Shown here: piece by piece, positions 41,600-54,034 of the stretch
How the letters are laid out: every line of letters starts with the position of its first letter
Position numbering within the stretch: position 1 is the stretch's first letter
From: Lucinisca nassula
Taxonomy: Eukaryota > Mollusca > Bivalvia > Lucinida > Lucinidae
NCBI GenBank assembly: GCA_963580285.1
Contig: OY757025.1
Location: 121,741,223 to 121,805,222, forward strand
Reading direction: 5' to 3'
Length of the DNA stretch: 64,000 nt
Notes under the pieces: model-generated
The model's input: the letters and a program-made list of their open reading frames with translations, nothing else
The model's database searches: none
What the model was told of the DNA's origin: nothing
Program-made: the position numbers and the translations under genes

Positions 41600-42712
41600 T
41601 TGCGTGAACAAGTCCGTGAAAGAAACATCCCCCTAAACCCCACTTTATATAGAGAAATATGGGGTTTAAAGGGGTATTCAAAATATTTTCTTATTTCTGC
41701 TCCAAGACAGTGTTAGGTTGTAGATACTCTGCTGAATTACATACAGATAAGCCATTACTTAATGAGGCAGTTCTAACAAGCACCATCAATCTATGTTTGC
41801 AGTTACTGTTTATCCTTTCCAATATCATATTAATGCGTAGACCGTCCATGCTAATAAACCCTATTGGTTTCATTGGGCGACAGGGCTTGAGATGTCATTT
41901 CATCTCAATGTCGGGAGTCAAAGTCCCACAAAATTGGAAGCAATGTCTCCAAAATGACCTTTACAGTGTTGACGGGGACGTTAAACCGCAAATCAAACAA
42001 ACAAACAATTAATGTGTAATTCCTGCCAAAAGATTTTTGAACGACTCTCATTCTTTCGCATATGACAAAGGGTATTTTTGAATAAGGTTTTTGTTTTGTT
42101 TGATTTGTTTGTTTGTTTTTCGGGTTTAACGTCCCCGTCAACACTGTATAGGTCATTTTGGAGACGTTGCTTCCAACTTTGTTGGACTTTTTTACCGGAC
42201 ATCGAGATGAAATGACATCTCAAGCCCTGTCCCCAAATGAAACAATAGGGTTTATAAGCATGGACGGACCGACTCGCTCTGCTTTGCTTGGGCAGACTTA
42301 GATCCTGTAAGAAGTTTACCAGTACTTGTGTGCGGGTTGCTTTCAGCTCTGCATGGAAGCATCATGCAGCCCATCTATTTCTCCAGGCCCCAATTATGGA
42401 CAGGGGCCGTTGTTTGATTTGAGGTTTAACGTTCCCGTCAACACTGTATAGGCCATTTTGGAGAATTAATGCTTCCAATTTTGTGGGATGCTTACCCAAC
42501 ATTGAGATGAAATGTCATCTCAAGCCCTCTTGCCCAATGAAACCAATAGATTTTATAAGCAAGGACGGTCCAACTCGCACCGCTTTGCCTGGGCAGGTTT
42601 AGATCCTCCAAGTGGTTTACCAGTACCTGGGTGCAATTGGTTTCAGCTCTGTGTGGATGCATCATGGAGCCCATCTATTTTTTCAAGACCCCCTGGGCGG
42701 AGGCCGTTTGAA
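41600..42712. repeat. B2 repeat and a cluster of three SINE A copies
   Basis: B2 at 41600-41840; SINE A (+, 5' truncated) 41846-42002; SINE A (-) 42104-42413; SINE A (-) 42414-42712, the last two head to tail. 42713-43443 shows only unclear sequence, with a GATGAGTCAGCAGA motif repeated at 43182 and 43239. Confidence 0.78.
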
Positions 42713-43454
42713 TATGGTATACCCACAACTGTTCAAAGCATGCATATCAATCCTCTAACAGAATACTGGAAAAGGACTGGAGGCTTAATTCCAAACCTGG
42801 TAAAGAAGTCGAAAAAATAGCCTCTGAAATTGCCATTCTGCCCCATGTTCTTTGAGACGGCTTGCTGTCTGTACAAAGCAAGTGTGATCACAATAAAGAC
42901 ATGTCGAGTTACAAAAGAGTAAAAAGTACATGAGAAAAACAGAGGAAAATTAGGTAGAAAAAAACAAGAAAAATAGAAAAGTCTGTAGGCATGTTTTAGG
43001 ATAGCATGACCCCTGCGTCATGACCTATGACATCATCAGAAAGATGGTTTTCAAATACCAAACAGTACCAGTACATTTTGTCTCCTATTGAAAACAGGCT
43101 CGTTGCATTCTCCATGCTAAATCAGCAGAAAGGGGCGGGGCAGGGCCACTTTATAAGCATACCTGCAGTTGCATTGTCCTTGATGAGTCAGCAGAGGGTG
43201 GGTGGGGGACAGCAGTTTATAAGCAGTTGCATTCACCTTGATGAGTCAGCAGAATGCACTTTTGCAATACAACATATGTTTTATGTTTTTATGCCCATTA
43301 AGTCAAGGCATATATAGACACCATTTTCAAACATTCTCCTCTAATTTTCAGTCATTACATGTGAATCGTCTGCCTAACTTGAAAATGCTCGGATTTGTTA
43401 AGAGTGACCTTGTCAAAAGTTGCTGACTAATCACATTTGAAGTCCTTCAGACTG

Positions 43455-46400
43455 GCTACCTGTAAAACCTGGGCTGGGCTCATGGGCTGGGTCTGGGCTC
43501 GAATTTTTGGGCTCGCATGAAAACGGGTTTGACTAAGGACATAGGTGAAACAAGGTCAGTCATTGACCTTTCAACTTTGTTTGTTGTCTGGTTGGAGGAC
43601 TTGTTAAAGAGAATTGCTCCCATGGGCCCCTGTCAAGATTATAATTACCAAGTTTGTTTTCCTGCTTGATTTGAGTTGCAACAAGCAAAAACCTGGATTA
43701 CTAAAATTTGGATTACAACATCGAAACATGGGAATCATTCTTTTTAATTGAGCCAGAAGATCCCAGAGCTCCAATAAGACCTATGTGATCAGCACAAGCT
43801 CAGAACAGAATGCGGCCCCCGCCCATAGGGCTTGGAGAAATATATGGGCTGCATGATGCTTCCACACAGAGCTGAATCCGGCCCGCACACTAGTACTGGT
43901 AAACCGCTTAGAGGATCTAAGCCTGTACGGGAACCGCGGTGCGAGGCGGACCGTCCATGCTAATAAACCCTATTGGTGTCATTGGGCGACAGGGCTTGAG
44001 ATGTGATTTCATCCCAATGTCGGGTAAAAGTCCCACAAAATTGGAAGAAACGTCTCCAAAATGACCTTTACAGTGTTGACGGGGATTTTAACCTCAAAAC
44101 AAACAAACAAACAAATCAGAACAGACTGTGCAGATGTGCAGGCTGATCCTAGGTTTCAGTGGCCGTGCATGGGTCATTGCAGGTTAGCTTCAAAATCGGA
44201 CACTAACAGACAGTGTAGGCCCAGATCAGTTGCTACATGTCTTGTTTCAAGGTGAGATACTGACAAACAGTAATAAAATCAGATCGGAGGCAACATGTCA
44301 GGGGTTCAAAAGTGCGATACTGAAAACAGTGAAGAGCAAGATCAGATGCAACAATCGAGTGTTCTAAAATGGGTTCCTGATAAACAGTGAAGATCCAGAT
44401 CAGAGGCCACATGTCTAGGGTTCTGAAATGGGATACTGACAAACAATGAAGACCCAGATCAGAGGCATCATATCTAGGATTCTAAAAGGAGACTCTGATA
44501 AATAGTGAAGACCCAGATCAGAGGTCACATGTCTGGGGTTCTAAAATGGGATACTGACAAACAAAGACGACCCAGATCAGAGGCCATATGTCTAAGATTC
44601 CAAAATGGGATACCTACAAACAGTGAAAACACAGATCAGAGGTCACGTGTCTAGGGTTCCAAAATGGGATTCTGGCTAACAGTGAAGATCCAGATCAGAG
44701 GCCACTTCTCTAGGGTTCCAAAATGGGATACCGACAAACAGTTAAGATCCAGATCAGAGGCCACGTGTCTAGGGTTCCAAAATGGGATACCCACAAACAG
44801 TTAAGATCCAGATCAGAGGTCACATGTCTAGGGTTCCAAAATGGGATACCGACAAGTAGTTAAGATCCAGATCAGAGGCTACGTGTCTAGGGTTCCAAAA
44901 TGGGATACCGACAAACAGTTAAGATCCAAATCAGAGGCCACGTGTCTAGGGTTCCAAACTGTGATGCTGACAAACAGTTAAGAACCAGATCAGAGGCCAC
45001 GTGTCTAGGGTTCCGAAATGGGGTACTGGCAAACAGTTAAGACCCAGATCAGAGGCCACGTCTATAGTTCCAAATGGGGTACTGACAAACAGTTAAGACC
45101 CAGATCAGAAGCCACGTCTAGAGTTCCAAATGGGATACTGTCAAACAGTCGCGACCCAGATCAGAGGCAATAAGTTTAGGGTTCCAAAATGGGATACTGA
45201 CCGTGTAGACACAGATCAGAGTCAACCTGTCTTGGGTTCCAAAATGGGATACTGACAAACAGTGAAGACTTAGATCAAATGCCACATGTCTAAGGTTCCA
45301 AAATGGAATACTGACAGTGTAGACTCAGAGCAGAGGCCGCATGTCTATGGTTCCAAAATCAAACACTGATCCAGATCAGGCGCCACATGCCTATGGTTCC
45401 AGGATAACACAATGTCAGACAATGAGTTGAGATTCCAATCAGAGACCACATGTCTCGAGCCAAAATGGGAAACTGACAGTGTAGATTCAGATCAGAGGTC
45501 ATATGTCTTGGGTTCCAAAATGGTATACGGACAGTGTAGACCCGATCCACTGCCAGGGTCCCAAAATGGTCATGATCAGACGTCACAGAATATGACGTGT
45601 GAACAGGATCTTGAACTACAGGAATTAAAGGACAAAAGAAAACGGTCTAAGTCCAGACTCTGGACCTCTTTAGAGGCAAGCGACCCTCTAGTGGGACAGT
45701 GTACACCCTTAGCAGATACCACAATTGGCATTTGAACAGAGTCTACACTATTTGCTTATAAAACTACAGGAATTATCCTCCAGTTCATTTAGTGCTATCA
45801 TAAAATTCCTTTATTGAGACCATCTTTAATACTTTTCAAAAGAGGCCTTTTAAAGGCCACTTTTGAACAGTCCCAAATGTGGTTACTTGGTTTAGAAAAT
45901 TCAAAGAAAGATAACTGAAATCTCTGCAATTTTTTTAAATCAGATTTCGTCTTTATTTTAGCTTGTCTTAATATTAATATTAAGCGGAACTCCACTGTAT
46001 ATGTACATAAATCAAACGTGTGAAAACAGCAGGCCCTGGAGAAAAACACTTTCCATAGCAGGTAGGATTCCACAGGGATACATGGCATAAAAGACAGTAA
46101 GTAACAGAGTTCGACACTTCATGATTGGGTAAATCTACAAACTGTTGCGTATTTTCATACAGAACAGGCTGTTTCAGTTTATTTATAAATTAAATGGATT
46201 GATACCAGTCTATTGCCTGTCCTGTTTCTTAACTGAGTTATAAATTGGTGGTCACATAGATCATAATAGTATCTCGGATATTTACCAAGACAGATAAAAT
46301 CATGTCCTGGTACCACTAGTTGCAGCATAAAGCATTCACATAGTCTGTACACCGTTGCCTCCAGCCCCGCCAATCAGGGCTTGACGAAATAGATGATTTG

Positions 46401-47349
46401 AGGTTTACCGTCCCTGTCAACACTGTAAATGTCATTTTGGAGACGTTGCTTCCAATTTTGTGTGACTTTTACCCGACACTGAAATGACATCTCAAGCCAT
46501 GTCGCCCAATGAAACCAATAGGCTTTATAAGCATGGACGGTCCGGCACTCACACCGCTTTGCCTGGGCAGGCTTAGATCCTCTAAGCGGTTTACCAGTAC
46601 TCGTATGTGGGTCGGATTCAGCTCTGCGTGGAAGCATCATGCAGCCCCCATATATTTCTTCAAGCATCGATGGGCGGAGCCATAAATAGATTGGGCTGTA
46701 TGATGCTTCCACACAGAGCTGAAACCTACCGCCCATTAGTACTCGTAGACCGCTTAGGGGTTCTAAACCTGCCCAGGAAAAGTCACGTTGCATGTTTGAC
46801 CATTCATACATATAAAGCATATTGGTTTCATTGGACGTGAGGGCTTAAGATTCCATTACATCTCAATGTCGGGTAAAAGTCCCATAAAATTGGAAGCAAC
46901 GTCTTCAAAATGACCTATACAGTGTTGACGGGGACGTTAAACCTTAAATCAAACAAACAATCTTCGTGAAAGATGCACGGACCACATCTCGTCCACAGAG
47001 CAGTTAGTAATTAAAGCCTCTGGTTAGAAGGTGAAGAAACACAAACAGATATCTGCTTTATCTTTTTAAATAACCCTAACCCAACATTTTGTAGAATTTT
47101 CCTGCACTGCAGTGCAATTAAATAGCCAACTGATTCTGACACAGCATCTCAAGGGACATCTGGCCAGGATGTAATAGCCTTCACCTCAAAGGTAAACATT
47201 CTGAGCGCAGACTAACCTGATATTACCCACACTAGAGAGTTAAACTTGACCTTATAATGTTTTCACCTCAGATAAACCTATTTCCATTCGAGCCCAAAAA
47301 TTCGAGCCCAGGCCCAGCCCATGAGCCCAGCCCAGGTTTTACAGGTAAC
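43455..47349. mobile_element. Mutator-like composite element, 3.9 kb
   Basis: CCTTCAGACTG is present on both flanks (43444-43454 and 47350-47360), an 11 bp duplication. The ends are inverted: GCTACCTGTAAAACCTGGG and, read inward from the right, GTTACCTGTAAAACCTGGG. The match continues about 62 bp through a GGGCTGGGCTC-rich zone and weakly to about 120 bp. Inside are SINE A copies (43816-44115 +, 46393-46684 -, 46690-46968 +), a minisatellite and about 800 bp of unassigned sequence (45590-46390). No transposase is visible. Long inverted repeats with a 9-11 bp duplication suggest a MULE; the label is inference. Confidence 0.7.
44120..45560. repeat. Minisatellite of about 58-60 bp units related to the hairpin arm
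   Basis: About 24 units of GACAAACAGTTAAGATCC, AGATCAGAGGCCACGTG, TCTAGGGTTCCAAAATGGG. The first part matches the outer arm of the widespread hairpin (AAACAGTGTAGACCCAGATC). Units in the middle (44640-45050) are most alike. Confidence 0.9.
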
Positions 47350-47360
47350 CCTTCAGACTG

Positions 47361-48470
47361 TAACATTAAATATAATAACCACTATTTTAAACCCTAATAG
47401 CACTAATCCCCACTTTTGCAGAGAACATTTTCATGATTTTGTTGTTGTTTTTTCTCATCTTTCGGAAAAATTCCTCGGAGAAAGTCAAATAGAAAGTCAG
47501 GCTTGATATTCCATGTAAATCAGAATCAGATGATTCACATGAAATAATTGGTCTGATTTCCCCTGAAAAATGTGATTTTATTTTTTAATGTTGTCTTCTA
47601 CTATTTCCTCAGTGCTGTAACCGTTAATTTGTCATAACACGCTGATTAATTACATCTGATGACTGATGTTCACCAGACTGCCTAGTAGACAACAACCAAT
47701 TGCCTCATGATGCACATCACACTAATTAATACCTTTATAAATATGATACAGAAAAGTGGGGTTTGCAAGGGTACATTCTAAAAATCCTAAAAATTGGGAC
47801 ACCTTGAGGACTTACTGTAATTCTCCTAAAAATTTTAAGAAATTAGTTTCACAATTGAGCCGGGAGACCAAAAAGTGCAGACAGTGGCAGAGTAGACCCT
47901 GATCAGGAGCAGTCTGATCTGGGTCTCCACTGTTTGCTTAGGCCTGTCTGTCCACTATGGTAATATTATATAAGCCAGTATTATGAAGCAGCAAAGACTC
48001 AAATGAGTCCGCCCATAAGCTGTCTCGCCAGAGCATTTTTGCTGCTCACAGACATGTAGACTCAAGAGACCTTGCGATTAGTACTAAAAAAATGATTCTA
48101 TTAAGTACTGCCACAGATAGGCCAAAGCAAACAGTGCAGACACAGAAATGATCCTATCATATACGTAAGTATTGTGACAGACAGGCCTAAGCAAACAGAG
48201 CAGACACAGAGGAGACTGCAGTCAGATCAGGGTCTACACTGTTAGCCATTCCATCAGCACTAATTGGACTCCTTGCTGGATTTAGAAAGAAATTTGTTAA
48301 AATTTAGAGAGAATTACAGCAAGTGCTAAAGTTTTAGGATTTTTACGGAAAGTTCAATAACTACTAAGCTGCAGCAGACCAACTGCCTCATCACAGGAAA
48401 AAGTGGGGCAAGTCAGATCTACAGTGTGATCAGGGTCTACTCTGTTTGCCATTTCTTCTACATCTTTCAA
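47361..48470. other. Intron with scattered hairpin-family pieces
   Basis: Family I-like flanks (CTTGAGGACTTACTGTAATT) at 47790-47940 with a shortened hairpin, two single arms near 48135 and 48190-48245, and 48415-48455. No gene seen. Confidence 0.5.
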
Positions 48471-49082
48471 TTCATCATATTTGCATTATTTGCTGGCTCC
48501 CAGCTTGCACATTGTCAATATTGGAAAAACAGGTAACCAGACCCCCCTGACCTTTCAAGGTCAGGGGGGTCTGGTTACCAGTTTTTCCAACACTGATAAC
48601 CTTCAGACTAGGAACCAGCAGACAATGCAAATAAGGTGAATCTCCTTGCTGGATCTTGAAACAAATCTGTTAAAATTTTAGGAGAGTTAAAGCAAATCCT
48701 ACAGATGTCGGAATTTTCAGGATTTTTACAGTAAGTTCACTAACCAACTACCAGCGTCATTACAGGGAAAGTGTATAGTCTCCTTGAACCCTAGTGGTTT
48801 CTTTGGGCCACTGACAGAATCTGAAGGGAGTGATGTCTCCAAAATGACCAAATAGTGTAGACCTCAACACAAAACATGCGTCATCAACCCCTCCACACCT
48901 GACGTCTGGATATTCACCATATTTGCATTATTTGCTGGCTCCCAGCTTGCACATTGTCAATAAAGGAAAAACAGGTAACCAGACCCCCCTGACCTTTCAA
49001 GGTCAGGGGGGTCTGGTTACCTGTTTTTCCAACACTGATAACCTTCAGACTAGGGACCAGCAGATAATGCAAATAAGGTGAA
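48471..49082. mobile_element. Two MITE family H copies (48471-48640, 48913-49082)
   Basis: Both 170 bp, start TTCAyCATATTTGCATTATT, and carry an almost perfect hairpin CAGACCCCCCTGACCTTTC with its inverse. The second is flanked by TA on both sides. Between them is family I-type flank. Confidence 0.78.
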
Positions 49083-49374
49083 TATAAAAAGATGGCCATA
49101 CAATACCTTATCAATATGTGTCCTGAAAATAACTTTATCCATTTCAAGAACGTTATGCTTCCAATTCAAGATCTCACATCATGAATCAAGTCTGTCTTTT
49201 TCGTTTTAATTGTCATAAAATGTCAAGTGATATTTTTTTTTCTCCTGTTTTCTCCAACAAGCTCAGGTTTATAGTTTATATTATGTATTTCCGAGTAAAA
49301 CACAGCACCAAGGTTGAGACCTCCACTACAGGTACCATAATGTTTCTGAGAAACGAGACAGCAGTGCTTGAACA

Positions 49375-49790
49375 AACAATGTCAACCCAGATCAGAATGC
49401 CACTCAAGGAGCAGTCTGATCTGGGTCTACACTATTTGTCGGTACCATCACCAGTCTGTCACATTGCTCAGAATCAAAATTCATCTTTATTTTCAAATTT
49501 AAGGATATTTACAGCAATTTATGGAGCTGCCCATATTTTAAGAGTATTTATTGCTTGTCTCTCTAATGCATCATACTGTAATGACACAGGCCTTAGCAAA
49601 CTGTGCAGACCCTGATCAGACTGCTCCTTCAGGAGCAGTCTGATCAGGGTCTACACTGTTTGCAATTCTGTCTCCACTTTTTGGGTTCCTTGCTGGATCG
49701 CAAAACTGAAACTTGTTAAAATGTTAGGAGAATTACAGGAAGTCCTCAAGGTGTCCGAATTTTTTGGATATTTATGGCATACCATAAAGA
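49375..49790. repeat. Hairpin MITE family I copies
   Basis: 49375-49440 is an imperfect hairpin. 49598-49665 is perfect with apex CTGCTCCTTCAGGAGCAG and is followed by GGATCGCAAAACTGAAAC-type flank. 49790-50405 shows nothing I recognise. Confidence 0.65.
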
Positions 49791-50409
49791 AAGTAACAAT
49801 TGCAACACTGTAACTTAACCATATTCATTCCAAAATTTCCAAAAGGCAGAGCTTCAGAAAGACAATACATTGTAGTTTGTGACCTGCTTGCTAAGATATC
49901 TATCCAAATAATTGATTTCAAATTAATAATTTATTTTGTAACTTTTGAACACAGCAGTAACTGTTAATACTGATAAGATCTTGTTTGCACAAACTTTTCT
50001 ACCTTTATGTAATATTGCACACTGTCACTACCTTAAAAATTGGCATCCTTTTTGTGGTCCACAAACACTCGGAGTAGACTGGGAGCAGACACAAGCAGGC
50101 AGAATTTGTTCTTTCACATCAGACAAAGTTTGTTATATTTACTATTCCATAGGCTGGCCTCTGGTGCAGCTTTTAGGACATGTATGGTATTTTTCTAAGG
50201 TGTTAAAATAGACACATTATGGTACATGCATTTTAAGGACATGAGCTAATTTATCTCAACCTGTGTTTTATCATACATAAATGTCACAAGAAAATGTGTT
50301 TCATTCTGTCATGGCCAGGTATATTACATTGGGCTGAAAACTCCATGTTTTTTCACCCCTGTGTGCGTTCTGGAGTTTTACAGCCAAGGAAACAGCTCCC
50401 TATTTTTTG

Positions 50410-51060
50410 TTTGTTTGATTTGAGGTCAGCACTATAGGTCATTTTGGAGATGCTGCTTCCTATTTTCCTATTCCTATTTCCTATCTCAACGAGATGAAAT
50501 GGTATCTCAAGCCCTGCCGTCCAATGAAACCAATAGGGTTTATATGCATGGACGACTTGCGCAACTCTGCGTAGGTCTAAGCAGATTACCAGTAATCATG
50601 TGGGGTCAGTTTCAGCTGTGCATGGAAGCACCATGCAGCCCCATCTCCAAGCCCAGATATGTTTGTGTTGGTTTGTTTGTGTTTTACATCTCTGTCAACA
50701 CTATTAAAGTCATTTTACATTTACGCCCATAGGGGCTTGAAGAAATATATGGGCTGCATGATGCTTCCACAAAGAGCTGAATCCGGCCCGCACACTAGTA
50801 CTGGTGAACCGCTTAGAGGATCTAAGCCTGCCCAGGAACCGCGGTGCGAGGTGGACCGTCCATGCTTATAAACCCTATTGGTTCCATTGGGTGACAGGGC
50901 TTGAGATGTCATTTCATCTCAATGTCGGGTAAAAGTCCCACAAAATTGGAAGCAACGTCTCCAAAATGACCTTTACAGTGTTGACGTGGATGTTAAACCT
51001 CAAGTCAAACAAAACAAGGTCATTTTACATTTTGTGGGACTTTTACCTGACATTAAGATT
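50410..51060. mobile_element. SINE A cluster with SINE A nested in SINE A
   Basis: A worn copy (-) at 50410-50660; another (-) starting at about 50675, interrupted at 50724 by a fresh copy (+, to about 51012). Both sides of the fresh copy read GGTCATTTTACATTT or a close match, the target duplication, after which the older SINE resumes (TGTGGGACTTTTACCTGAC). Confidence 0.78.
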
Positions 51061-51297
51061 ACACGCCTGGGTAGACCTTGCAGTCTGACCAGCATCTGCT
51101 CTTTACATCAGCATAGTAAAGCATAGACTCTGATCATACTGTGCACAGGGTAAGACAGGTTTATGTTTGATATCACTGCTTACAGTACATATAGCATTAG
51201 ATAACAAACAAAAGTTACCATACAAATCTGAAAAATTCAGGCACCTTGATGCTCAGCATGCTGGGTATTTTTTAGCAGCAGACAACATTATGTAACA

Positions 51298-51410
51298 TTT
51301 TTCTAATTTCCCAGAAAACAGGATTAGACATCTCATGCAAATTGTCTCCTTTGTAGACAATTTGCATGAGATGTCAAGTCCTGTTTTCTGGGTAAATAAG
51401 AAAAATATCA
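51298..51410. repeat. Hairpin repeat, ATCTCATGCAAATTGTC type
   Basis: Arms GACATCTCATGCAAATTGTC and inverse around TCCTTTGTA, with outer arms CCCAGAAAACAGG. A different stem from the other families. Followed at 51480-51620 by a family I copy. Confidence 0.7.
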
Positions 51411-51694
51411 ACAATATGTCGTCTGCTGAATAAGCCTAGAGGTGGTAAAGGTGAAAGGACTTGTAATTTTCCTAAATTTTTGGAATTTTTGAAATTTCTT
51501 TCACCATCCAGCAAGAAGTCCAAAAGGCACAGAGGGAATGGCAAATAGTGTAGATCCTGACCAGACTGCTCCTTTCATCTGGGTCTGCACTGTTTGCTTA
51601 AGCCTGTCTGTCCCAATAAATGGCCACATATTTTTTTTTCCTTTGAACAGCATAGCAGATGCCTGGTTTGGTTCTTTCAACTTTACGGCTCCAT

Positions 51695-52164
51695 TACGCA
51701 AACATGGCTATGCAAATACATTGCCACCTTTATCGCCGAAAATATGAAATTTTTATGATGAAAAATTGTGATATTTTTCTTATTTCTGCTCAAAATATAG
51801 ATTGTGGGCACTCGTTAGAACCGCCTCATCGAGGCGGTTCTAACGAGTACCCACAATCTATATTTTAGAGCAGAAATAAGAAAAATAAGGTATATCCCCG
51901 GAAACCCCAGTTTTACTATATAAAAGTGGGGTTCAAGGGGGTCAAAATTATATAGGCATGTTTTCCTGATGCTTTCAAGATTATTTTCACTAATTTTGAG
52001 CTGACTGTTCAACAGAGATGGGCAAAAACTGGTGACCCAGGAGAAAGACTATCTATTGCACATCTCATTGGGGCCTCTCATGTAACACGAGTCAGGCTTG
52101 AATCAACAGTAGCAAGAGACCAGATGAGAGTCAGCGCTCTTACCCACTAGGCCTTGGAGGCCCA
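51695..52164. mobile_element. MITE family B full copy (51695-51970) and SINE K (-, 51972-52164)
   Basis: B: ends CATTACGCAAACATGGC and GGCATGTTTTCCTGATG, central stem TTAGAACCGCCTCATCGAGG near perfect over more than 50 bp per arm. SINE K: CAAGATTATTTTCACTAA to ACTAGGCCTTGGAGGCCC. Confidence 0.78.
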
Positions 52165-52526
52165 TTACAGCAGACAACACAGCTTTATTTTTTAAATTAT
52201 AAGGCTTAACAATTCACCACGTTAACATTTCACGTGTGAATTATCTGCCCACCAGAAAATTCACATGTAACATCAAGCCTTATTTTTTCTGAAAACAACA
52301 ACAACAAAACAACATTTGAAAATGACATCTGCAAATGTCGTAATCAGCAGCTGAAATCCAGATAAACCATGCCAACTCAAGGTCAAGGTCACAGAAAAAG
52401 GTCACAAGGTTGAGCCATGTTATTAAAGTGCAGCGGGGGATTTTGCTGTCCCTCAGACTGTTTACTTGTATAATTTTGAAAGGGTCATACAAATCCATTA
52501 AATTTAATGGATTTGTACGACCCTTT

Positions 52527-53620
52527 CAAAATTATAGCTCACTGAGGATTATCAGCTCACTGAGGATTATCATCAGCTCACTGAGGATTATATTTGACCA
52601 AAGTTCAATGAAATTTTTTCCACGGGTAAAGGAAATATTGAATGGACACACAATTCAAAGTTTCGAACTCCTGACCTTCAAATGTCACCTTGACCTCAAG
52701 TTGGCATGGTTTATTTATGGGTTCTGCACATCAGCTCACTGAGGGAGATATTCGACCATCGTTTAATGAAAATCTTTCCAGGGGTAAAGGAAATATTGAA
52801 CAGACACACAATCCAAAGTTTCGAACTCGTGACCTTCAAATGTCACCTTAACCTTGAGTTGGCATGGTTTATTTATGTGTTCTGCACATCAGCTCACTGA
52901 GGGAGGTATTAGACCAAAATTTAATGAAAAACTTTCCAGGGGTATAGGATAATATATTGAACAGACACAAAATTCAAAGTTTCAAACTCCTAACCTTCAA
53001 CTGTGACCCTGGCCTTGAGTTGGCATGGTTTATTTTTGGGTTCTGCACATCAGCTCACTGAGGGGACTATTTGACCAAAGTTTAATCAAAATTCTTAAAG
53101 GGGTAAAGGAGATATGGAAGGGACACAAAATGCTGTTTCAAACTCGTGACCTTCAACTGCGACCTTAACCTTGAGTCGGCATGGATTATTTATGGGTTCT
53201 GCACATCAGCTCACTGAGGGGGATATTTGACCAAAGGTTAATGAAAATCCTTAAAGGGGTAATGGAGATATGGAACGGACATGAAATGCAGTTTCAAACT
53301 TGTGACCTACAACTGTGACCTTAACATTGAGTCTGAGTGTTTTATTTATGGGTTCTGCACATCAGCTCACTGAGGGGATATTTGACCAAAATTTAATAAA
53401 AATCCTTCCAGGGGAAAAGGAGATACGGAACGGACACAAAATGCAGTTTCAAACTTGTGACCTTCAACTGTGACCTAGACCTTGAGTGGGCATGGTTTAT
53501 TTATGGGTTCTGCACATCAACTCAGTAAGGGGGATATTTGACCAAAGTTAAATGAAAATTCTTCTAGGGGTAAAGCGGATATGGATCGGACTCAAAATTA
53601 AAGATTAAAATTTTTGCCCC
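52527..53620. repeat. Satellite of about 158-160 bp, about seven units
   Basis: TCAGCTCACTGAGGG recurs near 52732, 52890, 53049, 53208 and 53366. Each unit has GTGACCTTCAACTGTGACCT and TATTTATGGGTTCTGCACA. At 52480-52530 a short exact inverted pair (AATTTTGAAAGGGTC and inverse) precedes it. Confidence 0.88.
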
Positions 53621-53788
53621 TTCAATAGACTGGCTCCAGTCGTTTTTGTTTTATATCAATGTCTGATCAAGGTCTACAGTTTTTCCTTAAAATCTGTAAT
53701 TTAAAGGTTAAGTGTCATCAGTCCATGACTATTTCCCCAACCCACGAGAGACAACCCTCAATGCTTTCATTTTATACATAAATTTTAA

Positions 53789-53993
53789 CCCTTATCTTTC
53801 TGTTCACGACAACCCCTATCTTTGCAAACAGTGTAGATCCAGATCAGATGGCTTCTGAAGAAGCCATCTGATCAGGATCTACACAGTTTGGCATTCAGTT
53901 TATGAATTTGTAGCAATAAATTACACCAAGTAATTTGATTGGTTGATAGACAGAAATGGGTCTGGCTTAAATGAATATTCAGCAAGATAAGGG
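53789..53993. mobile_element. MITE family G copy, 205 bp, reversed
   Basis: TTAA at 53785-53788 and 53994-53997. Right end AGCAAGATAAGGG, hairpin GATGGCTTCTGAAGAAGCC. Confidence 0.83.
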
Positions 53994-54034
53994 TTAACAA
54001 GGACCCAGCACATATGTTTCTACCAAGAAATAAA

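Noticed and set aside
44120..45560. CRISPR-like array of about 59 bp periodic repeats
   Set aside because: Units are contiguous and diverged with no unique spacers, and the genome is a eukaryote's.
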